NCBI GenBank assembly: GCA_026706735.1
Contig: JAPOYD010000061.1
Coordinates: 1-42,897 of the forward strand
DNA: 42,897 bases
Direction of reading: 5' to 3'
From: Nitrospinota bacterium
GTDB lineage: Bacteria > UBA8248
Position numbers and translations under genes: made by a program. Below, one piece after another: positions 31,339-41,000 of this stretch (positions within the stretch are counted from its first letter, which is position 1; each line of letters starts with the position of its first letter). Under the pieces are notes generated by a model that saw only the letters and a program-made list of their open reading frames with translations, was not told the DNA's origin and did no database searches.

Positions 31339-33152
31339 GGCGAATTCTTCTCTTCCGGTTGCTTTGCGTCCTGCGAGTCGTCCGGCGGACTGGAAGGAGC
31401 GGCGGAAACGCTTCCTCCGGATTCCGGGTTTTGGTTCTGCGCGTCGTTCAATGGAGTAGTAGATGCGGCGGCGCTCTTCTCTTTCGGCGGCATTTTGGCT
31501 TCCGGACCGCTTCCGGCGTCCTGTCCCTCAGCCGGCAGGCCGGAAGAGACGGGGGAAACTTCTTTCCTTTCCTCCGGTTTTCTTGCATCCAAGGCTTTCG
31601 CGCCGTCTTGCGCATCGATCGGCGGAGCGGAAGGAGTGATGAGAATGGCCTCTTCCTTCCCCGAGGTTTCTACATTCGGCGAATCGCTCGATCGTGTGAG
31701 GGAAGCGGCGGAGTCTACCTGCTCCTGCTCTTGTGATTCTTTTGCGTCTTGCGTGTCGGTAGGCGATAGAACAGGAACGGCGACACCTTTCTCCATCATT
31801 TCCGGCTTGCTCGCCTCCGGGTTTTCAGAGCGTTTTCCGGCACCCTTTGATTTGGCGGCAGACGGCTCAGGGCGTTTTCCGAGAGTTCGGCCTGATTTCG
31901 TGATGAGCGTTTCCAGATACGCCGCCAGGGCGCGGCGCTCCTCGGGCGCACCCGCCAAAAGAGGGTACGGGGGGTGTTTGGCGCGCATCTCCCCGAGAAA
32001 CCGAAGCGCGTCTCCTTTGAGCCTGAATCGGGGGAGCCGGGCCGGGTCTTGCGACTTCACCCAATCCGTGTGGCAGGCCATACACTGCGCGCGGAAGCTG
32101 AACGCGCCGAGTTCCCCCTGCGCCGGCATGGGTTCTCCCAGATTCACGAATTTCCACAGGCCCGTTTGATTCGAGTTCTCCGCTTCTTCGATGATGATTC
32201 CATTGCGATACATATACTGATGAATCTGGAAATTCCCCTTCGCCTCGGCGTAGGCCCACCCGCATGCCGCCACCAGGAGAACAACCAGCGCCGAAGCCGC
32301 GCATGCATGCCTTCGATGCTGCTTTTCGGGGTCGCGAACACCCCATCTGTAGGCGACGCCTCCCAGGGCCGTCTGCGCCGCCACCGCGGCCGCTACCAAC
32401 CAGAACACCAACTTCTGATTCGGGCTTTCCGGCAGGCTGATTCCCCACCATATCCATCCGAGAACGCCGGCGGCGGCTCCCGCCACCATCCACTTGCCCA
32501 GTTCATGCACCAGAGCGACACGCCATGCGATGTCCTTTCGAGTCGCGGCGTAGAGCAAGCCGCATGCGCCGAAGGCCGATATCGAAAGCGCCACCCACGT
32601 CAAGAATGCGGCGGGAAAGATCGGATTCCAGAGAGCATTCGAGAGAACGGGTTTCTCTACCCACCCGCCCGTGTGCACCGAAAAGGCGCAGGCCGAAACC
32701 AGAACGACCGCCGCACACCAAAAGCCGATCGCCGAGACGAGCCCCCACGCCGAATGATGCCGGCTTTCATGGCGATCTCTTCCCCATGAGGAGATGTATT
32801 TCTGCGAAAAACAAAGGCCCAACCCAAAAAGCAACAAACCCACCAAGGCGGGACCCAGAAAAATCGAATGGAGTTGCTCCATCATGCGTGGACGCTGTGC
32901 CATCATGACGACCCAAAGGCCGAGACCCAGGGGACATACCGCCCGCGCCGCCAGATCCCGCGTCGTCTTCGCGCACCGCAGCGCGAGGCCGTCCCATCTG
33001 GGGTCCATGCTTTCCGAAGCGCGAGACTTCGCGAGCAGGGTGAAAACCGAACCGCCGCAGACGCACGCGCCCGCCAGGGCGAAGGAGAAAGAAACCACCG
33101 CCGTCAGGAGATGGTCGGCGAATGACAGTGCTTCCTGAAATGGAAATGGCAC
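31335..33152 (-). CDS. membrane protein with a C-terminal haem c site and a repetitive acidic tail
   Basis: 605 residues in three parts. Residues 1-305 hold about eight membrane helices with several histidines (H14, H95, H216). Residues ~350-420 are a small cytochrome c-like domain with one CMACH site (C357-H361). Residues ~425-605 are a Pro/Ser/Glu/Ala-rich, low-complexity tail in which a PxDxQDAK-like core recurs about five times. The start is a GTG. The plan of a multi-helix subunit with one haem c beside a second multi-helix subunit is like the haem c branch of the cytochrome bd superfamily, but I cannot match the ligand pattern, so this stays a guess. It heads a run of five coupled genes. 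Confidence 0.72.
   Translation of the reverse strand: MPFPFQEALSFADHLLTAVVSFSFALAGACVCGGSVFTLLAKSRASESMDPRWDGLALRCAKTTRDLAARAVCPLGLGLWVVMMAQRPRMMEQLHSIFLGPALVGLLLFGLGLCFSQKYISSWGRDRHESRHHSAWGLVSAIGFWCAAVVLVSACAFSVHTGGWVEKPVLSNALWNPIFPAAFLTWVALSISAFGACGLLYAATRKDIAWRVALVHELGKWMVAGAAAGVLGWIWWGISLPESPNQKLVFWLVAAAVAAQTALGGVAYRWGVRDPEKQHRRHACAASALVVLLVAACGWAYAEAKGNFQIHQYMYRNGIIIEEAENSNQTGLWKFVNLGEPMPAQGELGAFSFRAQCMACHTDWVKSQDPARLPRFRLKGDALRFLGEMRAKHPPYPLLAGAPEERRALAAYLETLITKSGRTLGKRPEPSAAKSKGAGKRSENPEASKPEMMEKGVAVPVLSPTDTQDAKESQEQEQVDSAASLTRSSDSPNVETSGKEEAILITPSAPPIDAQDGAKALDARKPEERKEVSPVSSGLPAEGQDAGSGPEAKMPPKEKSAAASTTPLNDAQNQNPESGGSVSAAPSSPPDDSQDAKQPEEKNSP
31338..31790 (-). repeat. imperfect coding repeats in the acidic tail of the haem c membrane protein
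   Basis: Core peptides TDTQDAK, IDAQDGA, AEGQDAG, LNDAQNQ and DDSQDAK recur at spacings of about 25-50 residues. On the plus strand the cores are near 31745, 31600, 31517, 31438 and 31365. The copies have drifted strongly at DNA level. Confidence 0.6.
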
Positions 33153-33228
33153 CGGGGTTACCTGTTCGAAAGTATGGAAAACGCTTCTACATCTAGGTCG
33201 AAACCGGAGAAGCCGATCCCGCCGATGT

Positions 33229-34346
33229 CTACACCCTGACGACTTCGCGCGTCAGATATTTCTCCATCCTGTCCTCGTCCAGGGCGACGCCCAACCCGGG
33301 GGCGTCCGAGATCGTATGCCGTCCCGTGCTCATGTCGACCGGAGAATCCACGACGTCGTCCAGCATCTTCTCGGGGCCGACGGATTCAATCGCCGCCAGG
33401 AAAGCGTTCGAAGTCGCCGCCACGTGGATTTCTCCCAGCGTATAGGGCGACAACCCGAACCCGTGTCCGATGACCAGCTTCATGCCGGCAGCCTCCGCCG
33501 TGCCGACCATGTCCCTGACGCGCAGGGGGCCGCCTTGCTTCATGATCTTGACCTTGACGATATCGGCGGCTTCCGCCCGGATGATCTCGAGCAGACTATC
33601 CGGCCCGAACACGCACTCATCCGCCATGACGGGGATGTTGATGGAGCGGCGCACACGGGCGAGCCCCTCGATGTCGGTTCTCGGGACGGGCTGCTCGAAG
33701 TGCTGGATATCCGCCTCTTCCACACATGCGCGAGTGCGATGGCGTCTTCCACGCGCCCGTAGGATTCATTCGCGTCGATTCGTATCTCGAAATCATCTCC
33801 CGTCGATTCCCGCACGGCCAGCACCCGCGCCGCATCCGACGCCACGTCTCCCCCCGTCTTCACTTTACAGGCCCGCCAGCCGCGCTCGTAAAAACCCCGC
33901 GCCTCGCGCCCCGCCTCATCGGGCGCCTTGATGCCGATCCAGGCGTTGAAGCGCACCTCCTTCTTCACGGCGCCGCCGAGCAGTTCATACAGCGGGACGC
34001 CCAGGTATTTCGCATGGAGGTCCGCCATAGCGAGCGACAAGGCGCCCTTCCCGCCGTCGAAACCGTCGCAGGCCTCATCCATCTTCCGCGTAATTTCGCG
34101 CGACGCCCTGGGGTTCGCGCCGATGAGAGCGGGCGCGAGCTTCTGCTCCACCGCGTCTGCAATCTCATCGCGCCCAAAGCCCGAATATCCCGCCACGGGT
34201 TCAACGTCCCCTATGCCCGAGCAGCCGTCGTCCGAGGTCACCCGAACGACGACCGCGGGCTGAACGTTGTGGTTGTGGTTCGCGTTCTTGAAAAAATCCC
34301 GCATCGGCATGTCGACACGGAACACCTCGATGGATTCGACCTTCAT
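33229..34346 (-). pseudogene. enolase-superfamily enzyme (mandelate racemase / muconate lactonising type), frameshifted
   Basis: Two overlapping frames make one protein of about 372 residues, the usual length. The first frame (from ATG 34346) carries the N-terminal capping domain, KVK (161-163) in RACKVKTGG and the metal ligand D191 in DANESYG. Near 33723 the reading frame must step back one base; the second frame then gives HFEQPVP and MADECVF (metal ligands), IVKVKIMKQGG and IGHGFG. A single missing G in TGTGGAAGAGG would explain it. All key residues survive, so this is either a recent mutation or a sequencing/assembly error. The gene sits 76 bp upstream of the haem c operon on the same strand. 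Confidence 0.85.
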
Positions 34347-34362
34347 GTCAATCCCCCTCTAC

Positions 34363-34730
34363 GAGGTTGTTGAAAAACCTCTTATGAGTCGGTCGGAATT
34401 CACCACCAACCGGCTCGGATACAGACTTCGCCCTAGAACGGCATTGCTAACCGACGAGAGAGAAGATAACCACTCCCCCCTTGAGGGGGAGTAGCAGAAG
34501 CCGAGCGCTTTGTGCGAAGGCTGATGCGTGGGGGGTCAGCCCCGACTGAGCAAGGAGGGGCTGCTTGACTTAAAAGGCGCAATCGCTCCTTCATCAGTCG
34601 CGATTGACCCCCCACCGGTTCGGTTGCGGGCTTGCGCCCTTACCTCACCGACTCCCCCTCAAGGGGGGAGTGAAATTCAAAAGCATGCGCGAAACCCAAA
34701 ATCGCTTCCCAAGGGTTTTTCAGCAACCCC
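34363..34730. repeat. intergenic repeat element with GTTGTTGAAAAA-type inverted ends (element 6)
   Basis: The left end is GAGGTTGTTGAAAAACCTC at 34363 and the right end is TTTTTCAGCAACCCC at 34716-34730. Inside, CTCCCCCCTTGAGGGGGAG and its inverted partner CTCCCCCTCAAGGGGGGAG frame a G/C-rich core. The right ~60 bp are shared with element 4. It fills the gap between AddA and the enolase-superfamily gene; 34731-34767 holds nothing else. Confidence 0.78.
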
Positions 34731-34767
34731 TATTCATGCAGTAAAGAGCGAAGCCTTATAAATGCCT

Positions 34768-37700
34768 CTACTCCGCTTCCGCCACGGCTTCCCGTACGCG
34801 CTGTCTTAACACATCATCGACGGGGCGGGAAACGTCCACGCCCGGACGCAGGAAAGAAAAGACCAGTTCCCCGACTTCAAAACCCGTCGCCGCCTCCAGC
34901 GCCATGACGTAGGCACCCCCCTGGTTCGCATAAAACGAAGCCTTCTCATTCGCTTCGTGCGCCGCGACCTGATCCGTCTTGAAATCCACGAGCGTGAGTT
35001 TCCCCTCTTCTTCGAACACCAGATCGATGAACCCCCGAATCACCCTGCCGCCCAGCTCGAAGGTGAGGGGAAGCTCCCGCCAGCGCTTGGGAGCGGCGGC
35101 TGCGCGCGCCAGAATCCTTCCCGTCCCCATCGAGTCTCGAATCAACTCCAGGGCGAGATCGACATCAGCCCCTTTCAAGCCGAGTGCGCTGGCATAAGCG
35201 ACCCCCTCTTCCCACAAACTCTCCAGACGCTCGGGCGTCGGCGGCTCCAGCCGCGCGAGGATCGAATGAACCAGGCTCCCAAAATCCTTCCCGCCCGCAT
35301 GAACCTCTAGCTCCTCTGGCGCGTCCTCATCGTCAAGTGTGGGCGAAGCCACAGGCGCCTCCTCATCAGGCCCTTTCGCCAGCCCGCTGGGGGCCAGAGG
35401 TCTCCGCGCCTCGACCGGCTTTTTCAGGCGCTTTAGTTTCTCATCCAGGGCAATGCGCTGTGTGACGATACTCCCTGAATCCCCGTTCTCCGCATGAAAC
35501 ACATCGTCCCGAATGCGGAGGATGGACTCCGGCTTCCTGGGCTCTTGCGATGATACTTCGAGGAGAGAGGCGGAGGCCGCCTGAATCACCTCGTCCATCA
35601 TCCCCTCGTTCAGCCCGACGTCCTTCATCAAGAAGCGAAAACCCGATTCCGGCCAGAGCAGATAGTCCCGCGCCCGCGTCGCCGCCACGTACCAAAGGCG
35701 TTTTATCTCCGCTTCGCCGAACTCTTTTTCACGTTCGAGCGCACTCGCATAGCCTTCCGAATCGAGCAGTCGGGGGCTCGAACCCAGGCGCAGGTCGACC
35801 GCTTCGTTTCCATGATTCGCAACCCACGACCCGGTATGCTGACCGCCCCTCCCCTCCATATCGGCGAGGGCGACCACGGGGAACTCCAGCCCCTTGGCCT
35901 GGTGGACGCTCATCAACCGAACCGCCCGGCCCTCATGGGCGTCCAGAAACGCCTCCTTTTCCCCGGCGTCGCGCCCCAGGTCGTATTGCGCCTCCAGGTG
36001 CGCGGCGAACGCGTCCACACCCCGCCTTCCGTCCTCGTGCGCCATGTCCAGGAGCTTTTGCAGATTGGCGACGCGCTGCTCCCCGCCCGAACAGGCTAGG
36101 AACAACTCGAACGCCCGCGTGCGGTGGTATATCTCCTCCAAAAGGGCGCGCGCGCTCGAATCTCTCTTCACCCCGTGGAGACAGCGAATCTCGCAAACCG
36201 CCTCGTGCAACTCCTCGGGAGGCTCTTCCGGTTTCAGGAGGTAGCGGGCGATATCCACATCCGAGAACCCGTACAAGGGAGAGCGCAGGGCAGCGGCCAG
36301 CGCGAGCGGGTCGCCGGGCCGCGCCACGGCGGCCAATACCGAGACGACCGCACCGACCTCGAACTTGTCGTAAAACCTGCGCCCGCCATCGGTTACGAAC
36401 GGAACCCCCGCAGCGCGAAAGGCGTCCTCGAACTCGGCGTAGCCCGTGCGCATGCGGAACAAAACGGCGACATCGCCGTAGTGGACGGGACGGCGCGCGC
36501 CGTTCTCATCGACTTCGATTTTTCTCTTACACACCAACTCGCGGATCGCGGCGGCGAGACAGGAGGCCTCGACCTTGCGCCTGTCTTCTTCTTTCACCCT
36601 GCCGCCCTCGGCAGGTTCATTCCCATCTTCACTCTGCTTGATGAGGAAAACGGCCGGGTCCGCGGATTCGCGATGCGCCATCAGCGCTACATATGGAGGC
36701 TGAACACCTGTTTCATGACGAATGACGCGCGAGAACGCCTCGTTCACGAAATCGATCACTCTGGGCGTGCTGCGAAAATTTTCCGTGATATGCAGGAGGC
36801 GGCCATTCGGGAGACCCTCAATCCTCTCCTTCACCTCGTGGTAAATCGCGATGTCCGCCCGGCGGAAGCGGTAGATGGACTGCTTGGGGTCGCCCACCAG
36901 GAAAAGCCTGGCGTCATCCAACAGCACCTCGCGCCAGTCGGCGGCGTCCCCCTCGCCCGCGAGCAGGAATATCAACTCGACCTGCAGGGGGTCGGTATCC
37001 TGAAATTCATCGACCAGAAAATACCGGATGCCTTCGCGGATTCTCCTGCGAACGGTTGCGTTCTCCCGGACGAGCCTCGCCGCCAGAAAGAGCATGTCCT
37101 GATACGACAACAGGCCTGCCTCGCGCATTTCCGCCTCGAAGGATTCGGCGAAACCCCGGACGAGCGGAACAAGGCCGGCGAGCATTTCATGGGCGATAAG
37201 CGCTGCGCTCTCTTGCAGGAACCTGTCGTATCCGCTTCGGAAGCGTTTCAGGTTTTCTCCGCCCTCCTCCTTCGAATCACCCCAGTTCGCCGCCGAACCC
37301 ACCCGCTTGTTCAGCTTGAAACCTGGACTCCATAGCTCACGCAGCAGTTCCGCTTGCGACAGCCCGGAAAGCCCCTCCAGCCAGCTTCTCGCCATCTCCA
37401 GTTGCTCAAACGCCTTATCCGCTTTATCGCCGCAATAGCGCTCGCCCACCTCCGCCCAGGCGTCGAACGCCTCCTCAATCGAGGCCATGATTTCATCGGG
37501 AGAAACGCCCCGTGATCGGGGGAAATGTTCTCCGAGTTCCGGCAGGGAGAGCATGGCGTCGCGGATTTTCTCCAGATCGGCTACTGAAAAGCCGAGCTCC
37601 AGGAAATCGCGCAATCTCGCATCTTCAGTGTTCAGCGCCTGCACCAGCCAGTCGCGCCAGGCCGCGTCGCGCCGCGCTTCGTATTCGATTTCATCCACGT

Positions 37701-38085
37701 CCCCAATATCGGGCCGAAGCCCCGCTTCCACGGAGAATTCCCGCAAGATTCTCAGGGCGAAGCCGTGGATGGTGGAGATGCGAGCGGATTCGAGGGTATC
37801 CAGCGCGTCTTGCAGGCGCGCTTGCGCTTTGGGGTCTTCTTCTCCTCCAACCGCATCGAGAAGGCGCACGCGAATCCTGTCTTTGAGTTCCGCCGTCGCC
37901 TTTCGCGTGAAGGTGATGGCGGCTATCTCGTCGAGACGCGCGCCCTCGCTTCGAATCAGGTGCAGGATTCGCTCCACGAGCAGGGTCGTCTTGCCCGTGC
38001 CCGCGCCCGCCTCGACGAGAACGGGGCCGCGCGTCCAGGTGGCGGCCTCGCGTCTTTGCGCCTGATCGCGTGGCCGCGCGCTCAT
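34768..38085 (-). CDS. addA: AddA-like UvrD-type helicase-nuclease
   Basis: 1105 residues. SF1 helicase motifs are EAGAGTGKTTLL (Walker A, 25-36), ITFTRKATAEL (57-67), STIHGFALRIL (104-114), VDEFQDTDPLQ (358-368), VGDPKQSIYRFRRAD (397-411) and YVAATRARDYLLW. The C-terminal RecB-type nuclease has D1021 (GFIDLVF), D1034 and K1036 (VDFKTDQ). This is the plan of AddA, which with AddB unwinds and trims broken DNA ends for RecA. Its ATG overlaps the addB stop by 4 bp (ATGA). It could instead be called RecB-like, but the AddB partner favours AddA. Confidence 0.9.
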   Translation of the reverse strand: MSARPRDQAQRREAATWTRGPVLVEAGAGTGKTTLLVERILHLIRSEGARLDEIAAITFTRKATAELKDRIRVRLLDAVGGEEDPKAQARLQDALDTLESARISTIHGFALRILREFSVEAGLRPDIGDVDEIEYEARRDAAWRDWLVQALNTEDARLRDFLELGFSVADLEKIRDAMLSLPELGEHFPRSRGVSPDEIMASIEEAFDAWAEVGERYCGDKADKAFEQLEMARSWLEGLSGLSQAELLRELWSPGFKLNKRVGSAANWGDSKEEGGENLKRFRSGYDRFLQESAALIAHEMLAGLVPLVRGFAESFEAEMREAGLLSYQDMLFLAARLVRENATVRRRIREGIRYFLVDEFQDTDPLQVELIFLLAGEGDAADWREVLLDDARLFLVGDPKQSIYRFRRADIAIYHEVKERIEGLPNGRLLHITENFRSTPRVIDFVNEAFSRVIRHETGVQPPYVALMAHRESADPAVFLIKQSEDGNEPAEGGRVKEEDRRKVEASCLAAAIRELVCKRKIEVDENGARRPVHYGDVAVLFRMRTGYAEFEDAFRAAGVPFVTDGGRRFYDKFEVGAVVSVLAAVARPGDPLALAAALRSPLYGFSDVDIARYLLKPEEPPEELHEAVCEIRCLHGVKRDSSARALLEEIYHRTRAFELFLACSGGEQRVANLQKLLDMAHEDGRRGVDAFAAHLEAQYDLGRDAGEKEAFLDAHEGRAVRLMSVHQAKGLEFPVVALADMEGRGGQHTGSWVANHGNEAVDLRLGSSPRLLDSEGYASALEREKEFGEAEIKRLWYVAATRARDYLLWPESGFRFLMKDVGLNEGMMDEVIQAASASLLEVSSQEPRKPESILRIRDDVFHAENGDSGSIVTQRIALDEKLKRLKKPVEARRPLAPSGLAKGPDEEAPVASPTLDDEDAPEELEVHAGGKDFGSLVHSILARLEPPTPERLESLWEEGVAYASALGLKGADVDLALELIRDSMGTGRILARAAAAPKRWRELPLTFELGGRVIRGFIDLVFEEEGKLTLVDFKTDQVAAHEANEKASFYANQGGAYVMALEAATGFEVGELVFSFLRPGVDVSRPVDDVLRQRVREAVAEAE

Positions 38086-41000
38086 ACCGCCTTCTCCCGC
38101 AAGGCCAGAAGCTCGCTCACCCCCGGCGCTTTCTCTTTACGCACCGCGCGCTCGGCCCTGTCGGGTCCGCAAATTAGCTTGTAGTCGCAATACCGGCACC
38201 CGTCATTCGAGGGCGTCGGGAAAAAACGCCCCTCCCCGGCCGAGGCGAGGAAATAATCCAGCAGCGCATCCACATCCGCCGAGCGCTCTTCGATATCCTC
38301 ACAAGATCGCCCGCGTTCGACGACGCCCTCCTCTTCGGTCACGTAGACGTATGCGCCGCTCACCCGGGCGTCTTCCGGCAAGGCGTCCGCCCGCGCGCGC
38401 AGATGCCGCGCGTAGAGATGAAGCTGCAGGCTCTCGCCGCCGTCCAGTACTTTCTTCCGGGCCGGAACCGAACTCCTCCTCCCCACGGTCTTGAAATCGA
38501 CGACGCGGTATTCCCCCGCCTCGTTTCGCTCGAGCAAATCCATCCGCCCGCCGAGTGAAAGTTCTCCCGCCTCCAGCGATATCCGCAAAGGCTCCGAACC
38601 TCCGAACCCGAACCACTCCTCCACGTTCACGGGCAGCCAGCCCGACCCGTCCGCGCGCATCAAATCCACGTAGCCCCGCAACCGCCGGTAGAGCGCGTCT
38701 TCGAGCACCGCCCAGGGCAGCGCGGGTATGGGCGGCGATTCAGCCATAGCCTCCTCCTCCCGCATCGCCTCTCGAATCGCGCCTCGGAGCGCGTCCTCCG
38801 CTGCCGCCTCATCCAGCGAATGAAGCGGCCGGTTCTCATCCTTAAGCCGGTGGTGGAAGAGTTCGAGAATCTTGTGCGTCAGTTCTCCCCTCAGCAAGGC
38901 GTCGAGGGCGAAGGGCGGCGAAGGTTCCGCCCGCTTTTCCATCCGAGAGAAGAGGCGGTCGTTCATGAAGCGGTACGGACAGCCGAAGAATTTCTCCACC
39001 GAGGTGACCCCGACGGAGCGGGAAGGCGAATAAATCCTCTCCTGAAGGTTCTGCGGCAAATCAAGGCCGCTGAGCATCCCGTCGTATGCCGTCAAAGCGC
39101 CCCCCCATCGCTCGTCCAGGGCCTTTCGCCTCCTGAGAAACCCCGGAAAATCGTTCATGTAGGCGAGGCGTCCCGCCTCGGGGCGGCGAATCTGCTCCGC
39201 CATAAGCGCCAGGTCGTACTCGCGCAGGTGAACGGGATTCCCTCCGGCGGCTCCTGCGTCCGGCATCACGGCTGCGGCGCGGCTGCGCTCTCCTGAGAAA
39301 AGGCCCCACGCGCCGTCTTCCGCTTCCCCCAGGGCAGCGGCCAGATAGCGAAGGAACATGCTGGGAAAAGACGCCGCACTCTCCCCGAAGCCTTCCTCCG
39401 CGCTCGTCGCCGTGAGAATGAGGCGTTTTCGCGCCGATTGAAGGATCGTCCACAACTGGAAGCGCGCTTCGCTCTCTCGCGATCTCTTGAGCGGAAGCGC
39501 CATCCCCTCACCCGGGAAGGCCTCCTGCGCGGCGCGGTTCAGCTTCTCGCGCGCTGAATCGGGCAGGAGCGGGTCTTCGCTCCCCTGGGGCGGGAACAGG
39601 CCCTCGCCCAGCCCCGAGAACACGACCGCATCGAAGGAAAGCCCGCGCGCGCTCTGGATGGAGGAGAGGCTCGCCAGATGCCCTCCCTCCGGCTCGCCGC
39701 CTCTCTGGGTAGTCTTCTCCAAAAACCGCTCACAAAGCGCATGGAACGCCTCGCGCGTCATCTCCCCGGTGATCTCGTCCAAATCCGCCAGGGAGCGAAC
39801 CACACCCCTCACTTCTTTCCAGCAGTCCAAGCCGCTCGTCATCTCCGAGAAGGCTTCCAGCGCCGATTCGACGAACGAAGAGGGCGGCCCCTCAGCCGGA
39901 ATCTTCTCTATCAACCGGAAAACATCGGTTGCCGCTATGGCAAGGGAATACGCGGCGGGGCGTTCCTCGTCCTTTTCTCCCATCCCCTTCAAAGCGCCTT
40001 CGAGCGCCGCGCGCCAGGCGTCTGCGCCTCTCAGGTAGGGCAGGCTCCTCGAGAAAAACTCCCATCGCGAAGCAAGGGTGGGATCGTCGACGCACTCTTC
40101 AGACCCGGATTGCCGCGCCAGTTCCCCGAACATTCCCGAGCCGGTGAAGCCGCCCTCATCCAGGAAGCGCATCACTTCCGCACGCGGGTAGCCTTCCACC
40201 GGCAGGCGGAGCATGAGGAGAAACTTGCGGGCGGCTAGCGCTTCGGATAAGGGCTTTCTCTCTTCCGCCCGGCAGGGAATCCCGAGGGTATGGAACGTCT
40301 CCCCGAAGAGTTCCTGATAGCCGTCTCGCATGGTCATCAGGACGCATACTTCATCATCGCCCCCAAAATCCTCTCTGGCCTTAAGCATCTCCCGGCCTGC
40401 CTCCCGGACTTCGCGGCCTCTTGTGGGCGCGGCCACGACGCGCAGGGCGTCTTTCGGCAAAGGCTCCGCCTTATCGCTGGAGAAGATCGCCCCCGCCAGG
40501 CCAGAGAGCGGCCTGGGCTCGATCGGCCCGGCTTCTTCTCTTTGGAAACCCTGCATCTCGAACCATTCGATTAAAGGCTGCGCGTGGGCGCAAGCGGGCG
40601 CGCCCGGCTGCGCGGGCACCAGGGCCTGGGAGCGCGCCTCGCGGCAGACGGCCGCCGTCAGCCTGCGCTGGAGCGCGTTCATCTCGGCGAAGCCGTAAAG
40701 AATCGTGGGAACGCGCGGCGGCTCGGCCTCCGCCCGCTCGCACGCCGTCAGGAAAAGCGAGGAGCGGTCGTAGAATTCCCGCTCGCGCATACAGCTATGG
40801 AAACGCTCGGCCAGAAGCGCCAGATCGCGGAGCCGCGCCGCATCGGGACCCGGGATTTTTTGGCCGAGTTCCCTCAAGGCTTCCGGTGAAATGTTCGCCT
40901 CGGCGAGGTCGGTCAGCGTCGCGCAGAGGCTCTCTCCGTATCCTCTCGTATTTGATTCAAAAAAGACGAACTCCCGCCCCGCGCGCTCGAACACTTTTTC

